A stretch of DNA of 34,666 nt from Lachnospiraceae bacterium (GTDB lineage: Bacteria; Bacillota; Clostridia; Lachnospirales; Lachnospiraceae): assembly GCA_021205305.1 (NCBI GenBank), contig JAJPXU010000071.1, forward strand, positions 1-34,666, read 5' to 3'. The position numbers were made by a program, and so were the translations under genes. Position 1 is the stretch's first letter. Each line of letters starts with the position of its first letter. Under the pieces are notes generated by a model. It did no database searches. It was given only the letters and a program-made list of their open reading frames with translations, and was not told where the DNA came from. Of the stretch, positions 25,376-34,666 are shown one piece after another.

Positions 25376-25577
25376 AACCGAATATACTCCTTCTTTCTAT
25401 TTCACTGGATAGACTTCTTGCGCACCGCCGTGCGCAAAGCACATGGGAATGGGCGTTTCCATCTTGAAAAAACGCATCCGGCCGAAATCCAGCATCGTTA
25501 GAATAGCATTTTCCCCGTATTTCGTCAAGGGTAACGAAAAATCTTCTGTTAATATAAACGTTTCATACACCGGAGCT

Positions 25578-26012
25578 TTATGTAAGCAGCTCCAGACCAT
25601 TTTTCATGCTGTTGCAGGCGATCCTGGTTCGTCCCTGGCCTTGTGCCTGCGTGCGCATATCAGGCATAAGCTGCAGCTCCAGGCTGATCTTCAAAGCTTT
25701 GTCGACACGCTCCAAGAGTTCATAATCCACATGGCAAACCCAATCTTTCAGACGTTTTTTGTCAATCGTACGCAGCTGTTCCAGAAGGATCACGGAATCC
25801 TTCACAATCTGATATTTCCCTGCTTCAATCTCGACGTGCGTCGGAAGCTTTGCCTTGTTCATTTTTGATGTAATGGCCGCACAGATGACCGTCGGGCTGT
25901 GGCGATTGCCGACATCATTCTGGATAATCAGTACCGGACGGATTCCTCCCTGCTCCGAGCCAATCACCGGCCTCAGATCTGCGTAATAGATATCACCTCT
26001 TCGAATATTCAC
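25578..26012 (-). CDS. MazF/PemK (NdoA-like) endoribonuclease toxin
   Basis: [51 protein letters not shown] start after AGGAG; downstream of alr. Confidence 0.93.
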   Translation of the reverse strand: MNIRRGDIYYADLRPVIGSEQGGIRPVLIIQNDVGNRHSPTVICAAITSKMNKAKLPTHVEIEAGKYQIVKDSVILLEQLRTIDKKRLKDWVCHVDYELLERVDKALKISLELQLMPDMRTQAQGQGRTRIACNSMKNGLELLT

Positions 26013-26025
26013 ACGATCACACTCC

Positions 26026-26076
26026 TATATACAAAAGATTTCTGGTATAAGTATTCCCCGGATTCTTTTGTATATA
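26026..26076 (-). promoter_or_regulatory. Inverted repeat immediately 5' of the mazF RBS
   Basis: tatatacaaaaga(26026-26038)/tcttttgtatata(26064-26076), perfect 13-bp arms, 25-nt spacer. Confidence 0.75.
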
Positions 26077-26140
26077 CACGTAAAAACGTCCTCAATGGAA
26101 GTCTCGTGTCATGCCCGCAGGGTGCTTTACTCACAATACG

Positions 26141-27334
26141 TTACATGTCACAATAAACTCTCGGTACCCTTTTTCCAATATCGCAGACAAATTCATACGG
26201 AAATCTCCCGGAAAGGCCGCCAAGCTCATCCACCGTAATTTCATCCGCGCCATCTTTGCCCATCAGAGTCACCTCGTCAAGGACTTTCACATCCATACCC
26301 GTCACATCAACCATCATCTGATCCATGCAGACGCGGCCAAGAATTTTTGCGCGTTTCCCGTGAATCAGCACGCTGCCCTTGTTGCTCAGAGAACGTGGGT
26401 ATCCATCGCCATATCCAACCGGAATCGTTGCAACTTCCATTTCATGCCCGGACACAAACGTCCCGCCATAGCTGACCGGCGTACCGGCCGGGATTTTTTT
26501 ACAGTAAACGACGTGCGATTTCAGCTCCATCACCGGGCAGAGTCGGTTTGTCTCCCGGTCCATCTCATCGGAGGGATAGATTCCGTAAATCGTAATGCCC
26601 GCACGCACCAGATCCATGTTTGCTTCCGGAAGTTCCAGAATTCCGGCGCTGTTGGAACAATGCCGCAGGAATCCGCACACCCCCGCTTCTTCCAGCTGAT
26701 CACAAAAAGCACAAAACCGCGCCGCCTGCGCTCTGGCTGCGCTTTTGTCCTTTTCATCTGCCCGCGCAAAATGAGTAAAAACACCCTCTATAAAAACAGA
26801 ATCGGTTTCAGCGATCGAAAGAGCCGTATTCAGGCCTTCCCTGGTATCTGCTATCCCGATACGGGACATCCCCGTATCCACAGCCAAATGAACCGGAAAC
26901 TGTCTCTTCTCCACCCCCGGTACCGGAGAGTCGGAAGCATCCGCAGAGACTACGGAGACCCCAGCCGCGGCAAGGCCAAATTCACGCGCCATTTCAACCG
27001 TAAAAATCGTCGGGCGGACTCCATGTTCCGCCATCCAGGCATAATCTTCCGCAAATGTATAACCCAAAACAAGAATCGGTTTTGCAATGCCTGCTTCTCT
27101 GAGCGCTCTTGCCTCGGACACAGCAGCTACCGCATACCCCCAGATATAATCGTGGTCTTCCAGCATCCGCGCAATCGGAACTGCTCCATGCCCATAGCCA
27201 TCGGTCTTAATCACCGCCATCATCCGGACACCGTCCCGCAGATTCTCTCTCATAACGCGAAAATTCTGCTCTATCGCATCCATATGTATATATGCGGTCA
27301 CTCGATTATGTTTTCTCATCGGTCTTTCCCTCAC
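26141..27334 (-). CDS. alr: Alanine racemase
   Basis: MAVIKTDGYGHGAVPIA PLP-lysine motif, YGDGYPRSLSN, GRVCMDQMMVDVT. Confidence 0.95.
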   Translation of the reverse strand: MRERPMRKHNRVTAYIHMDAIEQNFRVMRENLRDGVRMMAVIKTDGYGHGAVPIARMLEDHDYIWGYAVAAVSEARALREAGIAKPILVLGYTFAEDYAWMAEHGVRPTIFTVEMAREFGLAAAGVSVVSADASDSPVPGVEKRQFPVHLAVDTGMSRIGIADTREGLNTALSIAETDSVFIEGVFTHFARADEKDKSAARAQAARFCAFCDQLEEAGVCGFLRHCSNSAGILELPEANMDLVRAGITIYGIYPSDEMDRETNRLCPVMELKSHVVYCKKIPAGTPVSYGGTFVSGHEMEVATIPVGYGDGYPRSLSNKGSVLIHGKRAKILGRVCMDQMMVDVTGMDVKVLDEVTLMGKDGADEITVDELGGLSGRFPYEFVCDIGKRVPRVYCDM

Positions 27335-28857
27335 ATTCCTGTATCCGCTTTTTCGATTGATTCTTTCAGCACTTTTCCGACAGAATCAGCGATCTCTCCG
27401 GCCATCATGCCATGCGCGCCCAGTTCCGCCCTCGCCAGATCTCCGGCCAGACCATGCAGATAAACGCCAAGCGCAGCCGCGTCAAAAACCGGCATTCCCT
27501 GTGCGAGCAGACCGCAGATCACACCGGTGAGTACATCTCCGCTCCCGGCCACAGCCATGCCGTCATTGCCGGAAGTGTTAAGATAGGTCTGCTTTCCGTC
27601 TGACACAACCGTTCTGGCATCTTTCAGGACACAGATCACCTTGTGGCGAAGAGCAAACTGCTGCGCAGTACCAATCAGATCCGCAGCAATCGCTTTACAA
27701 TCCATCCCGGCAAGCCGTCCCATCTCCCCGATATGCGGCGTAAGAATCACCTTGCCGCGCAGGAAATCCGGTAGCAAAAATGTCTCTGTCGTACTGGTTT
27801 GCGCGGATAAATATGCAGACAAAAGATTCAGTCCGTCTGCGTCAATCACGAGAGGCCTGTCACAATGCTCCAGACAAAAACGCAACAATTCTCCGGCATC
27901 TTCAGAAGTCCCCAGTCCCGGACCAATTCCAACCACGTCTGACCAGGCGAGCGCCTTCTCCAGAAGACGCAGCTTTTCCTCACCCGGCTCCCAGGTCGTA
28001 ACCATGGCCTCCGGAATCACCGTCTGTATCACCGTCCGGTTACAGGATGGCGTAAACACACGCACCATGCCGCAGCCGCTGCGGAACGCGGCGCGTGCCG
28101 CCAGAGTGGCAGCTCCGCTCATCCCCTCACTGCCTGCAATCAGAAGTACCTTGCCATACGTTCCCTTATGTGAAGCAGGGACACGCTTTGGCAGTCTTAT
28201 CAGATCCTGTTTTGTATATGTAAAAATACGCGGCGGCACAGCAGAAACCGGAATCCCAATATCCCGGCATATTAAGCGTCCGCAGTACGCCGCACCCGGA
28301 TACAGAATCTGTCCGAGCTTGCGGGCGGCAAAAGTAACCGTCAGATCCGCGCGCACTGCCGTACCAAATACCCCCTGGCCATCTGCGCTGACCCCGGATG
28401 GAATGTCCACCGCCACTACTTTCGCAGGCTGTGCGTTGATCCACTCGATCACTTCCGCGTATCGCCCTTCTACCGCACGGGAAAGCCCAATGCCAAGCAT
28501 GGCATCCACAATAGTAGTATATTCACCATCCGGAAAATTACTGCTGATTTTCAATCCAAAATTTTCACAGATATGCCGCTGCAATGCGGTCTCTTTCGTC
28601 ATGGAAGTCTCTTTTCCGACAAAACAGACCGCCATCTGCCCTCTGCCGGACAGTAACCTGGCCACTGCAAAACCATCCCCGCCATTGTTTCCGGATCCGC
28701 AGACGACCAGCACCTTCGACAAATCAAGCGCCGCTTTTTCCATCTCCTCTACGACCGCCAGCGCAGCCCGTTCCATCAGCACCATCGAAGGGATTCCAAG
28801 GCTGATTGTCCGCTCATCACACGCCTTCATTTGTTTTGCGTTTAATAAAACTTCCAT
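27331..28857 (-). CDS. Bifunctional NAD(P)H-hydrate epimerase / ADP-dependent NAD(P)H-hydrate dehydratase
   Basis: N-terminal YjeF-like domain (VCGSGNNGGDGFAVARLL) plus C-terminal kinase-like domain (AGSGDVLTGVICGLLAQG). Confidence 0.94.
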   Translation of the reverse strand: MEVLLNAKQMKACDERTISLGIPSMVLMERAALAVVEEMEKAALDLSKVLVVCGSGNNGGDGFAVARLLSGRGQMAVCFVGKETSMTKETALQRHICENFGLKISSNFPDGEYTTIVDAMLGIGLSRAVEGRYAEVIEWINAQPAKVVAVDIPSGVSADGQGVFGTAVRADLTVTFAARKLGQILYPGAAYCGRLICRDIGIPVSAVPPRIFTYTKQDLIRLPKRVPASHKGTYGKVLLIAGSEGMSGAATLAARAAFRSGCGMVRVFTPSCNRTVIQTVIPEAMVTTWEPGEEKLRLLEKALAWSDVVGIGPGLGTSEDAGELLRFCLEHCDRPLVIDADGLNLLSAYLSAQTSTTETFLLPDFLRGKVILTPHIGEMGRLAGMDCKAIAADLIGTAQQFALRHKVICVLKDARTVVSDGKQTYLNTSGNDGMAVAGSGDVLTGVICGLLAQGMPVFDAAALGVYLHGLAGDLARAELGAHGMMAGEIADSVGKVLKESIEKADTGM

Positions 28858-28870
28858 TCTTCAAAGCCCC

Positions 28871-29509
28871 TTAAGAATTCGTTTTGCGATGGTTTAAATC
28901 ATAAGAGAGCTGCATCAGGCTTTCCGAGAGATGAACATTCTCCACTACGACGTCATCCGGCACTTTCAGATCTGTATGCGCAAAATTCCAGATAGCTTTC
29001 ACTCCATTCTCAATCAAAATCGGTACGACCTCTTCAGCGCCTTTCTTGGGCAGTGTCAAAGCAGCGATCTGAATCTCATTTTCCGCCAGAAACTTTGGCA
29101 TCTCATCTGTCATGCGGATCGGAATCCCCCGAACCATTTTGCCATCCAGTTCCGGATTATTGTCAAAAATGCCCTTGATGGAAAATCCGCGCTTTTCAAA
29201 CTTGACATAGTTCGCAATCGCCTGTCCCAGGCGGCCACCCCCTACAATCACCATCGTATAAGTCTTATCCAGGCCAAGGATTTTCCCGATCTCGTTGTAA
29301 AGATATTTGACATTATAGCCATAGCCCTGCTGGCCAAAGCCGCCAAAATTGTTGAGATCCTGGCGGATCTGAGATGCAGTCACATTCATCATGTCGCTGA
29401 GTTCATTCGAGGAAATCCGTTCTACCTTCGCACTGATCAGATTGCCCAGATACCGATAATACCGCGGAAGTCTTTTTACTACCGCTTTTGAAATTTCATG
29501 TTCCGACAC
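28871..29509 (-). CDS. rex: Redox-sensing transcriptional repressor Rex
   Basis: AVVKRLPRYYRYL, SELSDMMNVTASQIRQDLNNFGGFGQQGYGYNV, VIVGGGRLGQAIANY. Confidence 0.97.
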   Translation of the reverse strand: MSEHEISKAVVKRLPRYYRYLGNLISAKVERISSNELSDMMNVTASQIRQDLNNFGGFGQQGYGYNVKYLYNEIGKILGLDKTYTMVIVGGGRLGQAIANYVKFEKRGFSIKGIFDNNPELDGKMVRGIPIRMTDEMPKFLAENEIQIAALTLPKKGAEEVVPILIENGVKAIWNFAHTDLKVPDDVVVENVHLSESLMQLSYDLNHRKTNS

Positions 29510-29535
29510 TATTATTCCTCTTCTCTCATTTTCTG

Positions 29536-29599
29536 GTAACCGTTCAGAACAGCATCGAAAAGAAAAGGCGGTCTGCGGCCTGCTGTCCTGAATAGCTAC
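29536..29599 (-). repeat. Imperfect palindrome of the GTAAC..TTCAG type
   Basis: gtaaccgttcagaacagca...tgctgtcctgaatagctac; mismatches are all transitions. Confidence 0.65.
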
Positions 29600-29625
29600 A
29601 TTTCCGGCGTTATCCGGAAACGAAC

Positions 29626-31575
29626 TTAGTCGTTTGCGGATAGTTCAGACAATTCTTCCCACTTTACATACAATTCTTCCAATTCTTCCGCAACAGACGC
29701 TTTTTCCCCCGTCAGTTCCAGACATCGCTTTACATCTGTAAAAACCTCTTCCTGCGCAAGAAGCGCATCTATCTCTTTATCGCGCTCTTCCAACTTCGCA
29801 ATGCGCTCTTCCGTCTTCCGCAGTTCATTTTCCAGCCGCCGTTTCTGCGCCTGCTGTTCTTTGCTGCGTGCCCAGTCCTCTTTAGAGGAAGAAAGGGAAC
29901 GCTCATCCTTCACGGCTGCCGGAGAAGCTTTCTGCGCCTGCTCCCCGACCTTTTCCAGATAATAATCGTAATTTCCGAGATAATTGTTCAATGTCTGATT
30001 TTTCAGTTCCAGAATGCGTGTAGCCGTCTGGTTGATAAAATAACGATCATGCGACACATAAAGAACGGTTCCCGTATAATTGCGCAGCGCCTCTTCCAGA
30101 ATCTCCTTCGACGTAATATCCAGGTGGTTGGTCGGCTCATCAAGAATTAAAAAGTTCGCGTTGGAAAGCATCAGCCTGGCCAGAGAAAGACGTCCGCGCT
30201 CACCGCCGCTGAGTTCACGAATCCGTTTATAGACATCATCGCCGGTAAAAAGAAAAGACGCAAGTAAATTGCGGATCTCCGTCTCCGTCATATCCGGATA
30301 CACGTCGGAAATCTCCTCGAACAGAGTCTTATCCATATGCAAAAGCTGATGTTCCTGGTCATAATAGCCGATCTGGACACGGCTGCCGAGGGAAATCTGA
30401 CCCGCGTTCGCCTCTTCCAGTTCGTTGATGATTTTCAGAATCGTGGTCTTCCCGGTTCCATTGTCTCCAATCACCGCCACCTTCTCACCCCTGCGGATAT
30501 CAAAATTCAAATCCGAAAACAGTGGATTATTCGGGTAAGACTTCGCCAGATGCCGCACCTGTAGCACATCATTTCCACTAACCTCACGCGGGGAAAACCG
30601 CAGGTGCATATCAGCCTTCACCTCGGACGGTTTTTCCAGCATATCAATCTTGTCCAGCATCTTCTCGCGGCTCTCCGCGCGTTTGATGGACTTCTCCCTG
30701 TTAAATGATTTCAGCTTCGCGATCACCGCTTCCTGATGATGAATTTCCTGCTGCTGATTCAGATACGCCTTCCACTGAATCTCGCGCAGCTGCGCTTTTT
30801 TCTGTGCATAAGCGCTGTAATTTCCTTCAAAACTCATCACATGGCCATTATCCAGCTCCACGATTTTTGTGACGACGCGATTCAGAAAATAACGGTCATG
30901 CGCGACAATCAAAACTGCTTTCTCGTAATTCTGCAGATAATTCTCCAGCCAGGCGATCGAATTTAAGTCCAGATGGTTTGTCGGCTCATCCAGAAGCAGA
31001 ATATCCGGCTCCGCCAGCAACAGCTTCCCCAGCGCTACCCGCGTCTTCTGCCCGCCTGAGAGGGTACAAATCTGCTTTTCAAACTCATCCTCTGTAAAGC
31101 CCAGTCCTTTCAGCACACCAACCACCTGGCTGCGTACCGCATAGCCATTGCGGTTCTCAAACTCTGTGGATACACGATTATAGCGCTCCATGAGCGCTTC
31201 CATATCCGCGGACGTGCAGCGATTTTCCCCGCCTCGTCCTTCCGGAAAATGCCGCATCTGCTGCTCCATCTCTCTGAGGCTGTCCTCCATCTCCAACAGA
31301 TCCCGTTTCACATCCAGAAGTTCTGAATAAATAGAGGCTGTGCTGTTCACATCCTGATGCTGTCTGAGATACCCCAGAGTCTTTCCCTTTGCGATGGAGA
31401 CCACGCCCTGATCCGGCTCAAGTTCCCCCGCGATCATACGCAGAAGGGTCGTCTTTCCGGCTCCATTGATGCCGACAATCGCGGCTTTCTCACGGTCTTC
31501 TATATGAAAAGACGCACCGGAGACAATCACATCCGTGCCAAAAGACTTTGCAATATTCTGACATGAAAGTATCAT
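29626..31575 (-). CDS. ABC-F family ATP-binding protein
   Basis: Two Walker A (GINGAGKTTLL, GDNGTGKTTIL), two LSGG signatures, no TM, ABC-F linker. Confidence 0.95.
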   Translation of the reverse strand: MILSCQNIAKSFGTDVIVSGASFHIEDREKAAIVGINGAGKTTLLRMIAGELEPDQGVVSIAKGKTLGYLRQHQDVNSTASIYSELLDVKRDLLEMEDSLREMEQQMRHFPEGRGGENRCTSADMEALMERYNRVSTEFENRNGYAVRSQVVGVLKGLGFTEDEFEKQICTLSGGQKTRVALGKLLLAEPDILLLDEPTNHLDLNSIAWLENYLQNYEKAVLIVAHDRYFLNRVVTKIVELDNGHVMSFEGNYSAYAQKKAQLREIQWKAYLNQQQEIHHQEAVIAKLKSFNREKSIKRAESREKMLDKIDMLEKPSEVKADMHLRFSPREVSGNDVLQVRHLAKSYPNNPLFSDLNFDIRRGEKVAVIGDNGTGKTTILKIINELEEANAGQISLGSRVQIGYYDQEHQLLHMDKTLFEEISDVYPDMTETEIRNLLASFLFTGDDVYKRIRELSGGERGRLSLARLMLSNANFLILDEPTNHLDITSKEILEEALRNYTGTVLYVSHDRYFINQTATRILELKNQTLNNYLGNYDYYLEKVGEQAQKASPAAVKDERSLSSSKEDWARSKEQQAQKRRLENELRKTEERIAKLEERDKEIDALLAQEEVFTDVKRCLELTGEKASVAEELEELYVKWEELSELSAND

Positions 31576-31617
31576 GATCTAAAGATTCCTCTCCCACTTT
31601 TCTCCCCGGCAGCGCGT

Positions 31618-31974
31618 TCAATTCCAAAACTCTGCAATCGCCTTCTTTGAAGCGCGCCCGTACCAGAGACAGAGCACGATGAAAATGATCATAGCTGCCA
31701 TAGAGACATACATATTATAAGAGCCGAGCAAATCCTGCATAAGGCTGATCAGCCCGCAGACCGTAGCCGCGGCACCAAAAATCAGCTGCTTCGTCCCCAT
31801 CGCCTTAATGTAGCCCTTTTGATCTTTGCAGCGCTCTATGGGCAGCTCCTTGGGCAGCATCATATTTTTCCGAAGCTCCTGTGTCGTCACCATAAAAATA
31901 TACTGTGCAATCACATAAATTCCACAAATCGTCACAAAGATATCAATCATAATATAAAAAACATTATCTGACAA
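31618..31974 (-). CDS. Small uncharacterised membrane protein
   Basis: 118 aa ORF with about 3 hydrophobic segments, clean position between ABC-F and threonine synthase genes. Confidence 0.65.
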   Translation of the reverse strand: MSDNVFYIMIDIFVTICGIYVIAQYIFMVTTQELRKNMMLPKELPIERCKDQKGYIKAMGTKQLIFGAAATVCGLISLMQDLLGSYNMYVSMAAMIIFIVLCLWYGRASKKAIAEFWN

Positions 31975-32040
31975 TTCATCGTCCCCTTTCTAAATATTTG
32001 TATTATTGTTTCGCCTGCTATTGGGTACCCACGCAGGCCA

Positions 32041-33531
32041 TCAGGATAAAAGAAAACGCTTCACGGCTGCTTCCATCTCATCCTTTTCAATCACAGTGTT
32101 GTGCAGCACCGGCGCGTTCCGAATCTCTTCAATCGCGCGCGGAATTAAACCCCCGGCAAGGGCATGCAGTTCATCAATCAGAGCAAAATCATCCATCGCG
32201 CCGTATTTTTCCGCATCAATCGCCGTCATCACACTGCGCGCAAATTTATACGGACTCGCTGTGGAAGCAATCACAGCCGGTACACTGCCGCATTCAGCTG
32301 CGAACTGGTTGTGATAAACGCTCGAAGCGACCGCTGTGTGCGTATCCAGGATATAACCGGATTCTGCATACACGCGGCGAATCTCCGCAAATGTCTGCTC
32401 TTCCGTCGCGTATCCGCCTGCGAAATCGCTCATCTGCTCCAGCATCTTATCGGTCACTGTATAGCGGCCGGCTTCAGACAGCTCACGCATCAAAGAAGCA
32501 TTCACCGCTGCGTCACGGCCGGAGGCGTGATAAATCAGACGTTCCAGGTTGCTGGAAATCAGGATATCCATAGACGGAGAAGAAGTCAGAACAAACTCCC
32601 GGTTCCGGTCATACACACCTGTATCAAAGAAATCATACAATACCTTATTCTCATTCGAAGCGCAAATCAGTCTGCCGATCGGCAGTCCCATGTTTTTCGC
32701 ATAAAAGGCGGCCAGAATGTTTCCGAAATTACCCGTCGGTACCACAACATTCATCGGCTCACCGACGACAACCTTTCCTTCTTTTAGCAGACGGCCATAC
32801 GCGTATACATAATAGACAATCTGAGGCACAAGGCGGCCGATGTTAATGGAATTCGCGGAGGAAAAACAGAATCCTTCTTCTGAAAGTTCAGCCCCCAGCT
32901 TTTTATCCGCAAAAAGGCGCTTCACACCACTCTGCGCATCGTCAAAGTTTCCCAGAATACCAATCACACAGGTATTGGCACCCTTTTGTGTCACCATTTG
33001 CAGTTCCTGCACCGGACTGACTCCGTGCTTCGGGTAAAAAACGATAATCCGCGTTCCCGGAACATCCGCAAAACCAGCCAGAGCCGCCTTTCCCGTATCG
33101 CCTGAGGTCGCTGTCAGAATGACAATTTCATGTGTCTCATGATTCTTCTTTGCCGCAGTCGTCATCAGATAGGGCAAAATAGAGAGAGCCATATCCTTAA
33201 ACGCAATCGTCGCGCCGTGGAACAACTCCAGATAATAAGCGTCTCCCGCCGCGCGAAGCGGGGCAATCTCCTCTGTGTCAAATTTATCATCATAAGCTTT
33301 GCGAATACAGTCCTTCAGTTCTTCCTCACTGTAATCTGTCAGAAACTGTTTCATCACTGCGTATGCCGTCTCCTGATAAGACATACCGGCAAGCGATTCC
33401 AGAGAGACATCCAATGTCGGAATCCGCTCCGGAACATACAATCCTCCGTCTTCCGCCAGTCCCTGCAAAATTGCCTGCGAAGCCGTCACTTTTTTCCCGG
33501 CATTTCTCGTACTGTTGTACATTAAATCCAT
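32041..33531 (-). CDS. thrC: Threonine synthase
   Basis: MDLMYNSTRN start, ELFHGATIAFKDMALS PLP-lysine motif, ATSGDTGKAALAGFAD, VPTGNFGNILAAFYAKNMGLPI. Confidence 0.95.
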   Translation of the reverse strand: MDLMYNSTRNAGKKVTASQAILQGLAEDGGLYVPERIPTLDVSLESLAGMSYQETAYAVMKQFLTDYSEEELKDCIRKAYDDKFDTEEIAPLRAAGDAYYLELFHGATIAFKDMALSILPYLMTTAAKKNHETHEIVILTATSGDTGKAALAGFADVPGTRIIVFYPKHGVSPVQELQMVTQKGANTCVIGILGNFDDAQSGVKRLFADKKLGAELSEEGFCFSSANSINIGRLVPQIVYYVYAYGRLLKEGKVVVGEPMNVVVPTGNFGNILAAFYAKNMGLPIGRLICASNENKVLYDFFDTGVYDRNREFVLTSSPSMDILISSNLERLIYHASGRDAAVNASLMRELSEAGRYTVTDKMLEQMSDFAGGYATEEQTFAEIRRVYAESGYILDTHTAVASSVYHNQFAAECGSVPAVIASTASPYKFARSVMTAIDAEKYGAMDDFALIDELHALAGGLIPRAIEEIRNAPVLHNTVIEKDEMEAAVKRFLLS

Positions 33532-33611
33532 AGCTGTAATCATCCTTTTTCTTCTTTTTCTTCCGGGGCGTCCATACACCGACCGAAATCCAAACCCAAT
33601 AATAACACATG

Positions 33612-33648
33612 AAAAAAGCTGTTGCAATGAAAATGCAACAGCTTTTTT
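33612..33648 (-). terminator. Terminator downstream of sleB-like gene
   Basis: aaaaaagctgttgca-atgaaaa-tgcaacagctttttt perfect 15-bp stem. Confidence 0.85.
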
Positions 33649-33658
33649 TAAAAAACCT

Positions 33659-34465
33659 TCAGCTCACGCTGCTTTGATACGTGTAGAAGTCATGCCCGCC
33701 GTATGTAAAAAGCCAGACCAGGCTGGAATCAAACCAGTACAGCTTGGAAGTATCCGCAGCATCCCGTGCCACAAAAAACAAAGCACCCTCTGAATAATCC
33801 TCACCCGCAAGGACGCGCTCGACTGCCTCAATCGTCTCATCCGTCACCGTGCAGGAGTAAATTCTCCCGTCCGAGGTCGGCTGAAACTGCGAATCCTGCC
33901 AGACCACATCGTAAATCGTATCTGGGAAATGAGAATCCTTCACCCGGTTCAATACCACGCTGGCCACCATCATCTTGCTCATAACATCCTCACCGGTGGC
34001 TTCCGCCTCCACAATCCGCAGCAGCGTATAATAATCGTCCGAAGACATCTGATTCTCCCAGACGGTCTGCTGCGCAAGATAGCCCAGCTGCCGCGCGGTT
34101 GACGCTGCCTGTGAAAACGTGGATTTACGGATTGCTCTTCTATCTACACCGCTGGCTCCCGCCAGCACTTCTTCCTCTGAATCCGCCACACGAACCACTC
34201 TGGTCACGTCCGAATAACGCTCCATATCTGCTACGCCGTTCACGACACCCATCAGCCCGGCCTGAATCTCCTGACCGAATCCATTCTCCGAGGTAGAGCT
34301 GACGGCATAAACCACCTGCCCATGACCTCCAAAGTTCAGTTCTGAGATCATCCAGGTGATACAGCCTACCAGGAAGGTGCCAAGCAGCAAAAGTGTAGTC
34401 GCTCTCAGGCATCGCCAGCATTTCCCAAGGCGAATCAAAGACCTTTCCCCGTTTACTAACAGCAT
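33659..34465 (-). CDS. Cell wall hydrolase, SleB/CwlJ family
   Basis: LLRIVEAEATGEDVMSKMMVASVVLNRVKDSHFPDTIYDVVWQDSQFQP motif; N-terminal TM. Confidence 0.9.
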   Translation of the reverse strand: MLLVNGERSLIRLGKCWRCLRATTLLLLGTFLVGCITWMISELNFGGHGQVVYAVSSTSENGFGQEIQAGLMGVVNGVADMERYSDVTRVVRVADSEEEVLAGASGVDRRAIRKSTFSQAASTARQLGYLAQQTVWENQMSSDDYYTLLRIVEAEATGEDVMSKMMVASVVLNRVKDSHFPDTIYDVVWQDSQFQPTSDGRIYSCTVTDETIEAVERVLAGEDYSEGALFFVARDAADTSKLYWFDSSLVWLFTYGGHDFYTYQSSVS

Positions 34466-34558
34466 ATAAACTCTCCTGTGCATAAATTTCGATCTGTCTC
34501 CCCAAGAAGATCGTTTTGTGCCCCTTATTGTTTATACCCGCCGTTTTCACGTGTCTAT

Positions 34559-34587
34559 ATTATAAATGCTCCCCTTTTATATGTCAA
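34559..34587 (-). promoter_or_regulatory. Consensus sigma-A promoter for sleB-like gene
   Basis: Minus strand TTGACA-17 nt-TATAAT. Confidence 0.75.
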
Positions 34588-34666
34588 CACTTTTTCATAA
34601 ATTTGTAATATTTTCTTTCGACACGATCCTTTTCCTTTTACAAATTTTCGAGGTATCGTTGTCTAT

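Noticed and set aside
26111-27463. 450-aa + ORF opposite alr
   Set aside because: Antisense shadow of alanine racemase.
27641-28897. 418-aa + ORF opposite the NAD(P)H-hydrate repair gene
   Set aside because: Antisense shadow; no recognisable domain.
1-34666. CRISPR arrays, tRNA/rRNA genes, transposases, prophage genes
   Set aside because: Looked for and not recognised; repeats found are coding tandem repeats or palindromes without spacer-repeat structure.

Overview
The window looks like a chromosomal segment of a Firmicute, probably a Lachnospiraceae-type Clostridium relative (inferred from gene content and style). The left ~10 kb is a redox and translocation block on the + strand: a TatA/B-like protein with a long low-complexity tail, TatA, TatC, a secreted protein with five tandem FMN-binding domains ending in an OadB-like IIGGADGPTSIFLAG peptide, then a Rnf operon ordered rnfC - rnfD::rnfG fusion - rnfE - rnfA - rnfB. 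The rest is mostly housekeeping: EF-G paralog (-), tyrA and aroA (+), a small alarmone synthetase (+), and then a long minus-strand run of pnp, rpsO, ftsK/spoIIIE, uppP, a ClpP/TepA-like protease, a CFI-box-like protein, a YebC/PmpR regulator, mazF, alr, nnrD/E, rex, an ABC-F ATPase, a small membrane protein, threonine synthase and a SleB-type hydrolase. No tRNA, rRNA, CRISPR array or transposase was recognised. The best candidate for an underdescribed system is the penta-flavin secreted protein coupled to an Rnf complex with a fused RnfD-RnfG subunit, next to Tat genes. Non-coding highlights are a nested multi-hairpin element between the alarmone synthetase gene and pnp, a hairpin series after rnfB, a loose family of GTAAC..TTCAG palindromes, and a 13-bp inverted repeat abutting the RBS of an apparently antitoxin-less mazF.
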